Assembly (NCBI RefSeq): GCF_900100305.1
Contig: NZ_FNEY01000024.1
Coordinates: 1-64,000, forward strand
DNA: 64,000 nucleotides
Source of the DNA: Paracidovorax citrulli
GTDB lineage: Bacteria > Pseudomonadota > Gammaproteobacteria > Burkholderiales > Burkholderiaceae_C
Direction of reading: 5' to 3'
The translations under genes and the position numbers were made by a program. The notes below the pieces were generated by a model that saw nothing but the letters and a program-made list of their open reading frames with translations, made no database searches and was not told the origin of the DNA. Shown one piece after another: positions 14,965 through 23,513 of this stretch; positions within the stretch are counted from its first letter, which is position 1; each line of letters starts with the position of its first letter.

Positions 14965-17381
14965 AGCGCCTCCCCCCCGGAGCTGACGGAAGAACGCGGC
15001 GCCCCGCCCTCGCGGCAGACCACGCGCAGGTCGCGCTGCGCCGCGTGCTCCGCCGCATCGAAGGCGGCCCGGCATTCCCGCCCGTCGGGCATGCGGGCCG
15101 CGAGCGTGTTGCGCGTGTGCAGCGCCGTCAGGTAGACCACGCCGTCCCACCCCACCACCGTGGGTACCTGGCCCTGCTCGTGCACGACGGCGCTGCCCGG
15201 AGGCAGCGGCTCGCCGGCCGCGTCCACCAGCGTCAGGGTGGCCGTGCGCATGCGCAGCACCGGCATGCGCACCAGCGTGCCCGTGCCCCGCGCCACGGCT
15301 ATGCGCCGTTCCAGAGCGGGCGTGTGCACGTCCGGCGGGAGGGACAGCGGGTCGATCGCGTAGCGCGCGGGATAGTAGGCGGGCACGTTGGGAACCAGCA
15401 GATAGCCCTGGCTGTCGGTGCGTCCCACGGATTGGTGGTTGAACGTGATCGGCACGCCGGGCGCACCGTCCGTCGATACGAGCGCGAAGCCGTCCGTGAC
15501 GCGGTTGGCGGCGAACACATAGCCGTCCATGGCGCCCAGCGATCCCGAAGCACCCGCCCAGTGCGTGGTGTCCGCGGCCGCGCCGAAGAGCCCGCCCTGC
15601 ACCATGCCATGCCGGCCCTGGTATTGCGCGCTCGCGAGGCGGTAGTTGCCGCCCGCGCCGCCAGCGGGCCCGCCGCCGCGCGTCTGGGCGATGCGCCAGC
15701 CGAAGCCGCCGTTGCTCGGCAGGCTGCGCTGCAGCCCCGCTTCCCCCTGCGTCCGCCCGCCGGTGTGCGCCGCGGCGGCCTGCGCCGTCAGCAGCGGATC
15801 GAGCAGGTACGTCAACTGGGCGCGGACCTGGGTTTCTCCGGTCTCGACGGTGCGGCCCGCCGTCAGCGAAAAGAAGGCGTCGCGCCCGAGGGGCGTGCTG
15901 TAGCTGGCATAGGCGAGCCGGCTGCGCTCCGCGCCCGCGCCGCGCAGATCGATCCATCCTGCGCCCAGCGACGCGGAGCCGACGACCAGGCTCGCGTTCA
16001 CCTGCCGGCTGAGGCGGGATGGCTGCAGGCTGCCGCCGTAGTCCGCGGCATCACCGAAGCCGTGCAGGCGCCGCGTTTCCAGCAGCGAGATTCCGCCGCG
16101 CGGCGTGTTGTACTGGTAGCCCGCGCTCCACTGCCAGCCGCCGCTGCGGTCCGGCAGCGCGGTGTCGCCGGGTACCGCGCGGCCGTAGGTGAGCGAAGCG
16201 CTGAACACGCCCAGGGTGCCCCAGCGCATGAGCCCGCCCGCGCCCAGCACGCCCAGGCCACGGGCGGCCTGGGCCTGGGCCTCGACCGTGATCGCATCGG
16301 TCACGCCCCGCCGCAGCACGCCCGCGGCCAGCGGCCGGCCGTAGGCGAAGCTGCGCACGCCGTAGCCGCGCCGCAGCGCACCGATCGAGAGCGAGTAATC
16401 GGTCCACCCCGGCCGCAGCAGCTGGCTGCTGACGTAGAACGGCACGGACGTCACCACCTGACGGCCCAGCGCATCGGTGGTGACCACGGACGCCATGCCG
16501 GCGCCATTCACGGCCGGCAGCTCCCCCAGCGTGAAAGGTCCGGGCTGCACGGTGTGCCGGCCGGCGCGGAAGCCGTTGACGAAGACGTCCACGGCCGACG
16601 GTACGGCCGCCTGCCCGGCGAACTCGGGCATCGGATACGTCACCAGGTCGGGCCGCGCGGCGAAATTGCGCGCCCATTGCACCCCGCCCAGGCGCACGGA
16701 CGTGGTCCAGGGCAGCGCGCCGGTGATGACGTCCCCGGCCGTCCAGGCCGTGGCGCTGCCGGCATCGGTGTCCGTCCAGGCGGTGTCGTAGCGCAGGTAG
16801 CCGTTGCTGGCGCCGCCGTCCACGCGGCGCAGCACGCCCGTGTGGGAAACCACTCCGTGCAGGCCGAAAAAGCGCTGCTCCGACCACAGCGAGGCCGCCG
16901 TGCGGCCCTGGGTCCGCGTGGCGTAGAACTCGTAGTTCATCAGCAGCCCGGTGCCCCGGGAGAGGGCCACATCCTCCGGCGACTCTCCGGCCAGCCGCTG
17001 CATCGGCAGCCACTGCGCCGGCACGTCGATGCGCAGGCGCTGCGCGAGGCTGTCGTAGGCCACGGAAACGCCCGGCAGGGTGTCCACGGCCACGGGCGTG
17101 CCGTCGGGCTCGTCGGTCTGCACGTGCAGGCGCCGCAGCGTGGCCGCATCGATCTCGAAATGCGATCCGCGCTGTCGGACCGCGACGAGACCCTCCCCGG
17201 GCCGGCCGTTCACTTCCACCTCCAGGTAGAGGGCGGCGGCCTCCGTGGACACGCCCGTGGCGGACGGCGGCGGTGGAAGGTCGCCTGCGGACAGCCATTG
17301 GGGCAGGCAGGCCAGCAGCACCGCCAGCCCGTGGGCACGCGCGGGGGCAGGGCGGTGGCCCGCGGTGTCATGGCTCGGCAC
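14961..17381 (-). CDS. Fimbrial outer-membrane usher, archaic (Csu-type)
   Basis: An 806-residue outer-membrane pore that assembles and secretes pilin subunits. Features in order: short signal region, usher N-domain (LYLEVEVNGRPGEGLV), a long beta-barrel with the PapC-type pattern DVFVNGFRAGRHTVQPGPFTLGELP, a plug, and C-terminal domains with TFNHQSVGRTDSQGYLLVPN and MPDGRECRAAFDA. No ATG fits; a GTG at 17381, inside the chaperone gene's last codons, is the most likely start (14-bp overlap, GAGG upstream). The in-register frame upstream of it lies within the chaperone gene. Confidence 0.88.
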   Translation of the reverse strand: MPSHDTAGHRPAPARAHGLAVLLACLPQWLSAGDLPPPPSATGVSTEAAALYLEVEVNGRPGEGLVAVRQRGSHFEIDAATLRRLHVQTDEPDGTPVAVDTLPGVSVAYDSLAQRLRIDVPAQWLPMQRLAGESPEDVALSRGTGLLMNYEFYATRTQGRTAASLWSEQRFFGLHGVVSHTGVLRRVDGGASNGYLRYDTAWTDTDAGSATAWTAGDVITGALPWTTSVRLGGVQWARNFAARPDLVTYPMPEFAGQAAVPSAVDVFVNGFRAGRHTVQPGPFTLGELPAVNGAGMASVVTTDALGRQVVTSVPFYVSSQLLRPGWTDYSLSIGALRRGYGVRSFAYGRPLAAGVLRRGVTDAITVEAQAQAARGLGVLGAGGLMRWGTLGVFSASLTYGRAVPGDTALPDRSGGWQWSAGYQYNTPRGGISLLETRRLHGFGDAADYGGSLQPSRLSRQVNASLVVGSASLGAGWIDLRGAGAERSRLAYASYSTPLGRDAFFSLTAGRTVETGETQVRAQLTYLLDPLLTAQAAAAHTGGRTQGEAGLQRSLPSNGGFGWRIAQTRGGGPAGGAGGNYRLASAQYQGRHGMVQGGLFGAAADTTHWAGASGSLGAMDGYVFAANRVTDGFALVSTDGAPGVPITFNHQSVGRTDSQGYLLVPNVPAYYPARYAIDPLSLPPDVHTPALERRIAVARGTGTLVRMPVLRMRTATLTLVDAAGEPLPPGSAVVHEQGQVPTVVGWDGVVYLTALHTRNTLAARMPDGRECRAAFDAAEHAAQRDLRVVCREGGAPRSSVSSGGEAL

Positions 17382-18234
17382 GGGGCAGGGGCGCCTCGCG
17401 CCCGTTGACGGTGGCAAGCAGTTCCGGCTTCGCGGGGGGAGGCTGGTCCAGCACCCAGCGCCGTTGGCTGTGCGGCAGCACGTAGCCGAGCAGCCCCGGC
17501 GTGACGACCGGCCCCTCCCGGCCCGGGGCCTGCCAGCGCACGGCCGTGAGCCGCGCATGGCCGGCCCCCGTGTTGCGGACCACGAGGTGCTGCCTGCCGT
17601 CCGGGCCGCGGTCCACGCTCCAGCGCAGGGCCGGCTCCAGCGTGGCGCCCGTGGACAGCGCGGACAGCAGGTCCGCGTAGGTGGCGGGCATGCGCGGGCC
17701 CATCGTGCCGGGGGCATAGACGAACAGCGGGATCGCGTAGCGGATCTGCAGTCGCACGCCGAACTGGGCGGGGGGCGCTGCCTGGGAGGCGCCCTGCGTG
17801 GTGCCCGGGGCAGCGGGGGGCGTCGGCAATTCGTCGAGCAGCACCCGGAAGGCCTGTTCCTGCCCGGGCGGTACGGGCTGGGTCGCGATGAGCCGCACCA
17901 TCTGCCGCGCTCCCGGGGGGATCTGGCTGATGGGCGGGCTCGCCACCACCGCCTGCTGGGGCGTGAAGCGGTCATCGCCCTCTTCCTGGCGCCAGGCGAA
18001 CACCCTGGCCTGCATGGCCACCGGCTCGGTCCCCCGGTTCTCCACCCAGAGCGCGACCGCCCGCTGCTCGCCCGCGATGACGGGATCCACCGGCCAGATC
18101 ATCAGCGGGGCTGCCGCGTGCGCCGTCCCCGGCAGGGCCGGCAGCAGCGCCCATGCCAGCGCCGTGGCCATCCTCCGCAGGCAGGCCCTGCGGTCCGGGC
18201 AGCGCAGGAGGGAAGGCGGACAGGCCCCTACCAT
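17368..18234 (-). CDS. Periplasmic pilus chaperone (archaic chaperone-usher type)
   Basis: A 288-residue periplasmic chaperone that holds pilin subunits before transfer to the usher. A hydrophobic signal ends at AHA, followed by PLMIWPVDPVIAGEQRAVALWVENRGTEPVAMQARVFAW, typical of the first immunoglobulin-like domain. The subunit-binding region contains PPGARQMVRLI, with the conserved Arg, and RYAIPLFVYAPG. The ATG at 18234 overlaps the preceding pilin stop, and the stop overlaps the usher start. It is longer than most chaperones (about 240). Confidence 0.88.
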   Translation of the reverse strand: MVGACPPSLLRCPDRRACLRRMATALAWALLPALPGTAHAAAPLMIWPVDPVIAGEQRAVALWVENRGTEPVAMQARVFAWRQEEGDDRFTPQQAVVASPPISQIPPGARQMVRLIATQPVPPGQEQAFRVLLDELPTPPAAPGTTQGASQAAPPAQFGVRLQIRYAIPLFVYAPGTMGPRMPATYADLLSALSTGATLEPALRWSVDRGPDGRQHLVVRNTGAGHARLTAVRWQAPGREGPVVTPGLLGYVLPHSQRRWVLDQPPPAKPELLATVNGREAPLPRAEP

Positions 18235-18800
18235 GACAGCGTCACCTGTACCGTATCGGTATAGACGCCCGCCGGCAGGCCGAACCCTGGGAACGTGGCC
18301 GTGCCCTGGACCGGCAGGGCGGCGGCGCTGGCGCCGAGCGTGAGGCCGGCGGGCACGTTCGGGACGAGCGCCGTGGCGGGGCCCGTGGCCAGTGCCAGCG
18401 CGTAGGGCACATAGGCGCCCGCGTTGTTGGAGAGCCTGCGCTGGCTGCCCTGCGCGTTCTGCCCGGCATCCGCCGCCACCTGCACGGCCGTGCCCGGGGT
18501 GCACTGGATCAACGCCTGCCCGCCGGCACCGGAGCCGGCGAGCCGCATCTCGCTGCCCGTGCGGACGGCGGAGTGCGTGCCGAAATCGATCGTGCCGAAA
18601 TTCACGCCCGTGACCTGCCCGGGAGCGCCCGACACCAGGCAGCCGCGCACGATGGCGGCGTTCACCGACAGGGTGGCCGTGGTCGGGATCGTGGCGGGTA
18701 CCGCGGACAGCGGCAGCAGCGTGGCCAGGCTCAGCAGCGGTCCTGCCGGCCAGGCGGCGGCCCGCCCGCTCCACGCCGCGGGGCGGATGGCATGTGGCAT
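18228..18800 (-). CDS. Spore-coat-U (SCPU) domain pilin, second subunit
   Basis: A 190-residue secreted pilin: signal peptide to about residue 36, then one SCPU domain with the family pattern GCLVSGAPGQ...VNFGTIDFGTHSA, two Cys presumably in a disulfide, and the closing strand GLPAGVYTDTVQVTLSW. The closing strand GxYxDxVxVTL is the subunit-interaction end of this family. It overlaps the chaperone start by 7 bp and follows the first pilin by 43 bp. Confidence 0.85.
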   Translation of the reverse strand: MPHAIRPAAWSGRAAAWPAGPLLSLATLLPLSAVPATIPTTATLSVNAAIVRGCLVSGAPGQVTGVNFGTIDFGTHSAVRTGSEMRLAGSGAGGQALIQCTPGTAVQVAADAGQNAQGSQRRLSNNAGAYVPYALALATGPATALVPNVPAGLTLGASAAALPVQGTATFPGFGLPAGVYTDTVQVTLSW

Positions 18801-18843
18801 CGAAAGATCTCCCTCGCCGCCGGAGGCTCCGGCGCTCCCTGAT

Positions 18844-19461
18844 TCAGAAGGTCAGCGTGACCTGCAGCTGGTCGGTGTAGAGGCCCGCGGGCAGCGCCAC
18901 CGCGTTGGTTTTGTTCACCAGGCCATAGATGGGCAGGGTGAACGGGTTGCCCGCCGACGGCACGGCGATGCCTGTGACGGCCGTGGCCGCCGTATAGGGC
19001 ACCGTATGGCCCGGATCGCGGTACACGTCGTAGGGAAGGAAGGCGCTGCCGTTGGACATCGCGCGCGTGCCCGTGCCGATGCCGGCGCCTTGTCCGGCAT
19101 GCGTGCCGCTGTCGATCGTGATGCTGAACGCGGTGATCTCGGGCGAGCACACGATCTGGGTGGCGCCCGCGCCGCCTTCTCCGCCGCTGGCCGTGGCGGT
19201 GGCCGTGCCCACGAAGGTCGCCGGCCGGGATCCGAAGTCCAGTGTGCCGAAATCCGCGCCCGATACAGTCCCCGGGCCGCCGTTGATCACGCAGCCGGAC
19301 GTGAGCATCATGCGCGCGCCGAGCACGCCGGACAGGGTGGCGGCCCCGAGCGGCGCGGCGCCCGCGGCCAGCGCCAGCACGCCTGCAGTGGCCAGGGTGC
19401 GTGCCTTGCGCCCGGCAATCCGGCCCCGCCGCGGTGCCAAATGGTTGGATGTCGCTTCCAT
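18844..19461 (-). CDS. Spore-coat-U (SCPU) domain pilin, first subunit of the operon
   Basis: A 205-residue pilin, probably the major subunit because it is first in the operon. A basic signal (APRRGRIAGRKAR) and a hydrophobic run end near GAA; the mature part has GCVINGGPGTVSGADFGTLDFG and ends GLYTDQLQVTLTF, both SCPU hallmarks. The strong site GGAGGAG precedes ATG 19461, fitting high expression. In-frame codons upstream to 19590 are not used. A terminator-like hairpin on the same strand lies about 90 bp upstream. Confidence 0.85.
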   Translation of the reverse strand: MEATSNHLAPRRGRIAGRKARTLATAGVLALAAGAAPLGAATLSGVLGARMMLTSGCVINGGPGTVSGADFGTLDFGSRPATFVGTATATASGGEGGAGATQIVCSPEITAFSITIDSGTHAGQGAGIGTGTRAMSNGSAFLPYDVYRDPGHTVPYTAATAVTGIAVPSAGNPFTLPIYGLVNKTNAVALPAGLYTDQLQVTLTF

Positions 19462-19548
19462 CGCTTTCTCCTCCACAGAAAAAAACCGGTGCGGAAGCTG
19501 CGGTCGGTACCGCTCGCCGCCGTCCGTGGCGTTTTTGCCCCTGCCTCT

Positions 19549-19578
19549 AAAAAGAAAAGCGGCTTCCCGCGGGAAGCC
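19549..19578 (-). terminator. Rho-independent terminator/attenuator upstream of the pilus operon
   Basis: On the minus strand a perfect 18-bp palindrome (GGCTTCCCGCGGGAAGCC) is followed by GCTTTTCTTTTTAG. It lies between the amidotransferase gene (stop at 19724) and the first pilin (start 19461). It most likely ends the upstream transcript. If pilus transcription began upstream of it, it would act as an attenuator. Confidence 0.65.
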
Positions 19579-19723
19579 CGGGTGGATCAAGCCACCTCTG
19601 TCGTGCTGTTGTACAGCATGTTAAGGGCGATGGGAATGCCCGCGTATAAGTGGAATTCCAGAGCAAGCACTGGCCGCAGCCATCGGCCCGCACTACTGCC
19701 GAGCTGCAACGGCCCGGTTGCGG

Positions 19724-20647
19724 CTAGCGCCGAAGCAGGGCCTGGCGCAGCAGCCGGGCCGCGCGGTCGCGGATCCGGAAGGGGCTGTGCCCGGGCGCGG
19801 GTCGCGATTTCGCACGGATGCAGGCCGCCAGGAAGTCATGCAGGATGGGCGCGTCGTCCATGGTCTGCGAGGCGCCCGGCTTGAAGAATTCCGGATGCCA
19901 CTGCGTCGCGGCGATGTAGCCGCGCCCGGAGTGGGCGTTGCGGCGGATCGCCTCGGGCACGCCGTCGGGATGGCTCCAGGCCTCGATCTCGAAGCCGGGC
20001 GCCAGGTTCTTGATGCCCTGGTGGTGGATGCTGTTGACCACCATGCGCGGCTGCTGGGGATACAGCTGCGACAGCCGCGTGCCTGGCACGATCTCCACCT
20101 CGTGGAAGTGCTGGTCGTAGGTGACCGCGTTGCGGTGCTGCTGGGCACCCGGGTGCTGGGTCTCGATGTCCTGGTAGAGCGTGCCGCCGAAGGCCACGTT
20201 GATGAGCTGCAGCCCCCGGCACACGCCGAAGATGGGCTTGCCCGCCTGCTCGAAGGCTTCCACCACGGCCAGGTCGTACAGGTCGCGGATGCGATCGCCG
20301 AGCCAGGCATCCTTCAGCGGCACCTCGCCATAGCTGCCGGGCCACACATCGGCGCCGCCATGCATCACGACACCGTCCAGCCATTCGGCGTAGTGGGCCA
20401 GGGTCACGTCGCCCCGGGCCGTTTCGCCCGTGGGGCACGGCACCATGACGACCATGGCGCCGGCCGACATGATCCAGTGCGCGATGGATTGTTCGACGTA
20501 CTGCAGCGTCTTGTTGGTGAACAGCGACCGGGCCGGGTCGGCATGCGAGAAGCAGGCCGACAGCCCGATCTTGAGCCGCTGGGCGGCCGGGAGTGCCGTG
20601 GCACGCCGCGCGGGTGGCGGCCCGCGGAAAGGGGGAACATCAAGCAT
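19724..20647 (-). CDS. Class I glutamine-amidotransferase-like hydrolase (PuuD type)
   Basis: A 307-residue cytosolic hydrolase of the gamma-glutamyl-gamma-aminobutyrate hydrolase group, which cleave gamma-glutamyl amides in putrescine breakdown or similar routes. The catalytic Cys is in FGVCRGLQLIN and the His/Glu pair in TQWHPEF; an oxyanion-loop region precedes at VVMHGGADVWPGSYGE. The C-terminus is Arg-rich and longer than usual. No other putrescine genes are adjacent, so the substrate is uncertain. A CCTAC-N19-GGCTA promoter ends only a few bases before the ATG, so the transcript may be nearly leaderless. Confidence 0.85.
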   Translation of the reverse strand: MLDVPPFRGPPPARRATALPAAQRLKIGLSACFSHADPARSLFTNKTLQYVEQSIAHWIMSAGAMVVMVPCPTGETARGDVTLAHYAEWLDGVVMHGGADVWPGSYGEVPLKDAWLGDRIRDLYDLAVVEAFEQAGKPIFGVCRGLQLINVAFGGTLYQDIETQHPGAQQHRNAVTYDQHFHEVEIVPGTRLSQLYPQQPRMVVNSIHHQGIKNLAPGFEIEAWSHPDGVPEAIRRNAHSGRGYIAATQWHPEFFKPGASQTMDDAPILHDFLAACIRAKSRPAPGHSPFRIRDRAARLLRQALLRR

Positions 20648-20650
20648 GGG

Positions 20651-20686
20651 GAATTTTTAGCCCATCCCGCGCGACTCTGCTGTAGG
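20651..20686 (-). promoter_or_regulatory. Candidate promoter of the CCTAC-N19-GGCTA type
   Basis: Reading the minus strand, CCTAC (20686-20682), 19 bases, then GGCTAAAAATTC down to 20651, directly before the start codon at 20647. Spacing is identical to the copies at 4947 and 7991 on the other strand. The position next to the ATG supports the second element being a -10 box. Confidence 0.5.
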
Positions 20687-20875
20687 AACCCGCCGCCCGC
20701 GTGCCTGCGCCTCTCTCCCTGTTCCCACGGTTCACGCAGGCGGCGAACGTGCGTGCGACTGCGCGTTTCGTCACCTTTGGAAGCACAGCCGTGCCGGGCG
20801 GCTCTTGCATTTCCGGCCTGCGCCGCGACTCTCCTTGTGACAGCACCTTTTTTCGTTCCCACCGAGGAGGCATCC

Positions 20876-21223
20876 ATGCAAGTACAGGTCCAGTACGACG
20901 AACACATCCAGGGCGGCGAGTCGCTCGTCCAGTGGGTCCAGACCGAAACCGCCAGCCGGCTGGCGCGTTTCCGGGACCATCTGACCCGGGTGGAAGTGCA
21001 TCTGTCGGACCTCGATGCCGGCAAGTCCGGCGGAGGCGACAAGCGCTGCGTGGCCGAGGCGCGGCTCGCCGGCCGGCAGCCGATCGCCGTGAACGCCGAC
21101 GCCGACAAGGTCGCCGATGCCTTCACGGCGGCCGTGGACAAGCTGGCCCGTGCCATCGATACCGACCTCGGCCGGCTGAAGGACAAGAACGGGCGCGAAA
21201 CCATCCGCACCGTCACGGAGTAA
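20876..21223 (+). CDS. HPF/RaiA-family ribosome-associated protein (short form)
   Basis: A 115-residue protein with the beta-alpha-beta-beta-beta-alpha pattern of the ribosome hibernation family: VQVQYDEHIQGGESLVQWVQTE, then RVEVHLSDLDAG, RCVAEARLAGRQPIAVNADADKVADAFTAAVDKLARAID and a Lys/Arg-containing tail. Relatives bind the 30S subunit and stop translation in starved cells. It is distinct from the canonical hpf at 59841; this paralogue may be a stress-specific version. GAGGAGG precedes ATG 20876. Confidence 0.75.
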   Translation: MQVQVQYDEHIQGGESLVQWVQTETASRLARFRDHLTRVEVHLSDLDAGKSGGGDKRCVAEARLAGRQPIAVNADADKVADAFTAAVDKLARAIDTDLGRLKDKNGRETIRTVTE

Positions 21224-22115
21224 GGGCGCGGCCCTGCGCGATGCGCCGGCGGGGCACCGTGGCCGGCGCCTCGACCATCCGCCCGCTGCGCTCGGCCGCG
21301 CCCTGCGCCAACTCGCCGATCAGCGCGGCCTCCGGCAGATTCTTCCAGTAGCGCACCGGCATCTCGCGCCGCATCATGTCCAGCTTGAGGCGCGCGGGGT
21401 TGAAGGTGTGCCGGTAGTAGGTCAGCCAGAGCGCTTCGCCGGCATCGGGGGGCGGGGCATCCGCGCGCGTGGCACCCGGCCCGGTCTTCAGCGCGGTGCC
21501 GTCCCAGTGCAGGCTGCATTCGGGCGTGAGCAGTGCCCATCGCATCTGCGTGAAGCGCTGCACGAAGAAGGCGGCATTGGCCCGCACGATGAAATGGTCC
21601 GGCTCGAACCAGGCCACGTGCAGCGGCCCGGCGCCGCCATCGTCCACCGGGCGGAAGCGCACGAAGGCCCGCATCTTGTGCATGTCCCGCCGCACGGCGG
21701 CGGCCATGCGCTGCACGCGCGCGATGTCCGCGTCCAGCGGGTCGTGGCGCAACGCCGCTTCGTGCGCCATGCGCCAGAGCGCGCGGTAGAGCAGGGCGAA
21801 GCGGGCCGGATCGCGGTGCAGGCAGGCGCTCTCGCACAGCGCCACGAAGGCCCGCGGCACATGCACGGGCGTGCCGGCCGGCCCCCCTGCGCCTTCCGGG
21901 CCGGAGGGTGGCGCGGCGCCATGCGCGCCGCCGGCTGCGTGCCGGGCATCGGCAGTGCCGAAGAGATCGTCTTCCACCGCGCCGACGACCTGCCAGGCCA
22001 CCTGTTCCGGCGCCATCCCGGCATGCAGGCAGGCGCGTGCGCCCGCCCGGAACCCCTGCCAGTCGGCAGGATGCTGCAGGACGACGGTGCGGTGCGCGGT
22101 GCCGACGGCGGTCAT
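21213..22115 (-). CDS. DUF4130 / TIGR03915-type putative DNA-metabolism protein
   Basis: A 300-residue partner of the radical SAM protein upstream. The segments DWQGFRAGARACLHAGMAPEQVAWQV, LHRDPARFALLYRALWRM, VQRMAAAVRRDMHKMRAFVRFR and AWFEPDHFIVRANAAFFVQRFTQMRWALLTP are typical of DUF4130, a domain also found fused to UdgX-like uracil-DNA glycosylases. A role in DNA repair is inferred from that association and from the LexA-type box ahead of the operon. The ATG at 22115 overlaps the radical SAM stop (ATGA). The longer antisense frame above it is spurious. The 3' end overlaps the HPF-like gene by 11 bp. Confidence 0.8.
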   Translation of the reverse strand: MTAVGTAHRTVVLQHPADWQGFRAGARACLHAGMAPEQVAWQVVGAVEDDLFGTADARHAAGGAHGAAPPSGPEGAGGPAGTPVHVPRAFVALCESACLHRDPARFALLYRALWRMAHEAALRHDPLDADIARVQRMAAAVRRDMHKMRAFVRFRPVDDGGAGPLHVAWFEPDHFIVRANAAFFVQRFTQMRWALLTPECSLHWDGTALKTGPGATRADAPPPDAGEALWLTYYRHTFNPARLKLDMMRREMPVRYWKNLPEAALIGELAQGAAERSGRMVEAPATVPRRRIAQGRALTP

Positions 22116-23416
22116 GCGAACAGGCGGGCCTGCGACGGCTGCGGCGACAGCCAGGCGCGCAGGCGTGCCGGGTCGCGCAGCCGCTCGGCGGGGCGATGGT
22201 CTGCCACGCAGACGAAGGGCAGCACGCGGGACAGGGGCACGTGCAGCCGGCCCAGGTCGGCATGGCCCAGCCGGCGCACGCGGCGGGCGGCCAGCAGGCG
22301 CTCCACCGTGCGCACCCCCAGGCCGGGCACGCGCAGCAGCCGCTCGCGCGCCGCGGTGTTCAGGTCCACGGGGAAATGCTCCGGGTGCGCCACGGCCCAG
22401 GCGAGCTTGGGATCCATGTCCAGCGACAGCATCCCGCCCGTGCCGTCGCCGCGCGGCGCGGGCGGGACGATCTCGTCGTGGGTGAACCCGTAGAACCGCA
22501 TGAGCCAGTCGGCCTGGTAGAGCCGGTGCTCGCGCACCAGCGGCGGCGCGGCCAGGGGCAGGGCGCGCGGGGCGTCGGGAATGGGGCTGAAGGCGGAGTA
22601 GTACACGCGGCGCAGGCCGAAGCCTCCGTAGAGCCGTGCGCTCGTGGCCAGGATGGTGCGGTCGTCCGCGCCGTCCGCGCCCACGATCATCTGCGTGCTC
22701 TGCCCGCCGGGCGCGAAGCGCGGCGCTTCGGCCCGCCGGGCGCGGCCGGGCAGGGAGACGATGCGCTCCGTGCCGGCGCGCCGCCCCTGCTGCTGCGCCC
22801 GCGCCTGCCGTGCTTCGTCGATGTGCACCGCCATGCGGCCCATGGAGCGCTGGATGGCGGCGCCGTCCTTCTCGGGCGCCAGCGCTGCCAGGCCCTGCGA
22901 GGTGGGCAGCTCGATGTTGATGCTCAGCCGGTCGGCGTAGCGGCCCGCGCGCTCCAGCAGCTCGGGGGCGGCGTCCGGAATCGTCTTGAGGTGGATGTAG
23001 CCGCGGAAGTCGTGGTCCTCGCGCAGTGCCCGGGCCACCTCGACCACCCGCTCCATGGTGTAGTCGGGGTTCTGGATGATGCCGCTGGAGAGGAACAGCC
23101 CTTCGATGCAGTTGCGCCGGTAGAAGTCCAGCGTGAGATCCACCACCTCCTGCACCGAGAAGCGGGCGCGGGGCACGTTGCTGCTGACGCGGTTCACGCA
23201 ATACAGGCAGTCGTACTGGCAGTAATTGGTGAGCAGGATCTTGAGCAGCGAGATGCAGCGCCCATCGGGCGCATAGCTGTGGCAGATGCCCATGCCCTCG
23301 GTCGATCCGATGCCCTTGCCGCCCACGGAGTTGCGTGCCGACGTGCCGCTGGAGGCGCACGATGCGTCGTACTTGGCGGCGTCTGCGAGGATGGCGAGCT
23401 TGGACAGGGTGGACAC
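22112..23416 (-). CDS. Putative DNA modification/repair radical SAM protein (TIGR03916 type)
   Basis: A 434-residue radical SAM enzyme. The 4Fe-4S ligands are in CQYDCLYC (about residues 66-73). The start KLAILADAAKYDASCASSG and the GMGICHSYAPDGRCISLLKILLTNYC block are characteristic of this family. The C-terminal third has a helix-hairpin-helix-like stretch (LLRVPGLGVRTVERLLAARRVRRLG), suggesting nucleic-acid contact. The substrate is unknown. The only start that keeps the conserved N-terminus is GTG 23416, which shares its first base with the end of the LexA-type box, so the message may be leaderless. It is translationally coupled to the DUF4130 gene. Confidence 0.85.
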   Translation of the reverse strand: MSTLSKLAILADAAKYDASCASSGTSARNSVGGKGIGSTEGMGICHSYAPDGRCISLLKILLTNYCQYDCLYCVNRVSSNVPRARFSVQEVVDLTLDFYRRNCIEGLFLSSGIIQNPDYTMERVVEVARALREDHDFRGYIHLKTIPDAAPELLERAGRYADRLSINIELPTSQGLAALAPEKDGAAIQRSMGRMAVHIDEARQARAQQQGRRAGTERIVSLPGRARRAEAPRFAPGGQSTQMIVGADGADDRTILATSARLYGGFGLRRVYYSAFSPIPDAPRALPLAAPPLVREHRLYQADWLMRFYGFTHDEIVPPAPRGDGTGGMLSLDMDPKLAWAVAHPEHFPVDLNTAARERLLRVPGLGVRTVERLLAARRVRRLGHADLGRLHVPLSRVLPFVCVADHRPAERLRDPARLRAWLSPQPSQARLFA

Positions 23417-23431
23417 TGTATTAATTTACAG
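23416..23431 (-). promoter_or_regulatory. LexA-type SOS box at the radical SAM/DUF4130 operon
   Basis: CTGT-N8-ACAG with an AT-only core, extended by flanking bases to 10-bp perfect arms (GGACACTGTA / TACAGTGTCC). This matches the gammaproteobacterial and betaproteobacterial LexA operator form. It abuts the GTG start and would overlap the -10 region, an effective position for repression. Binding by LexA is inferred. Confidence 0.75.
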
Positions 23432-23513
23432 TGTCCTGGGCCCGGCATGCCCAAAGCCCATGCGGAGCGCATGCCTTTGCTCCGATGGGCTCCGGTGCCA
23501 CGCGGGGCCGGAG

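Noticed and set aside
22116-23360. N-terminal extension of the DUF4130 frame
   Set aside because: It overlaps the radical SAM gene on the same strand in another frame; the family start MTAVGTAHR at 22115 is coupled to the upstream stop.
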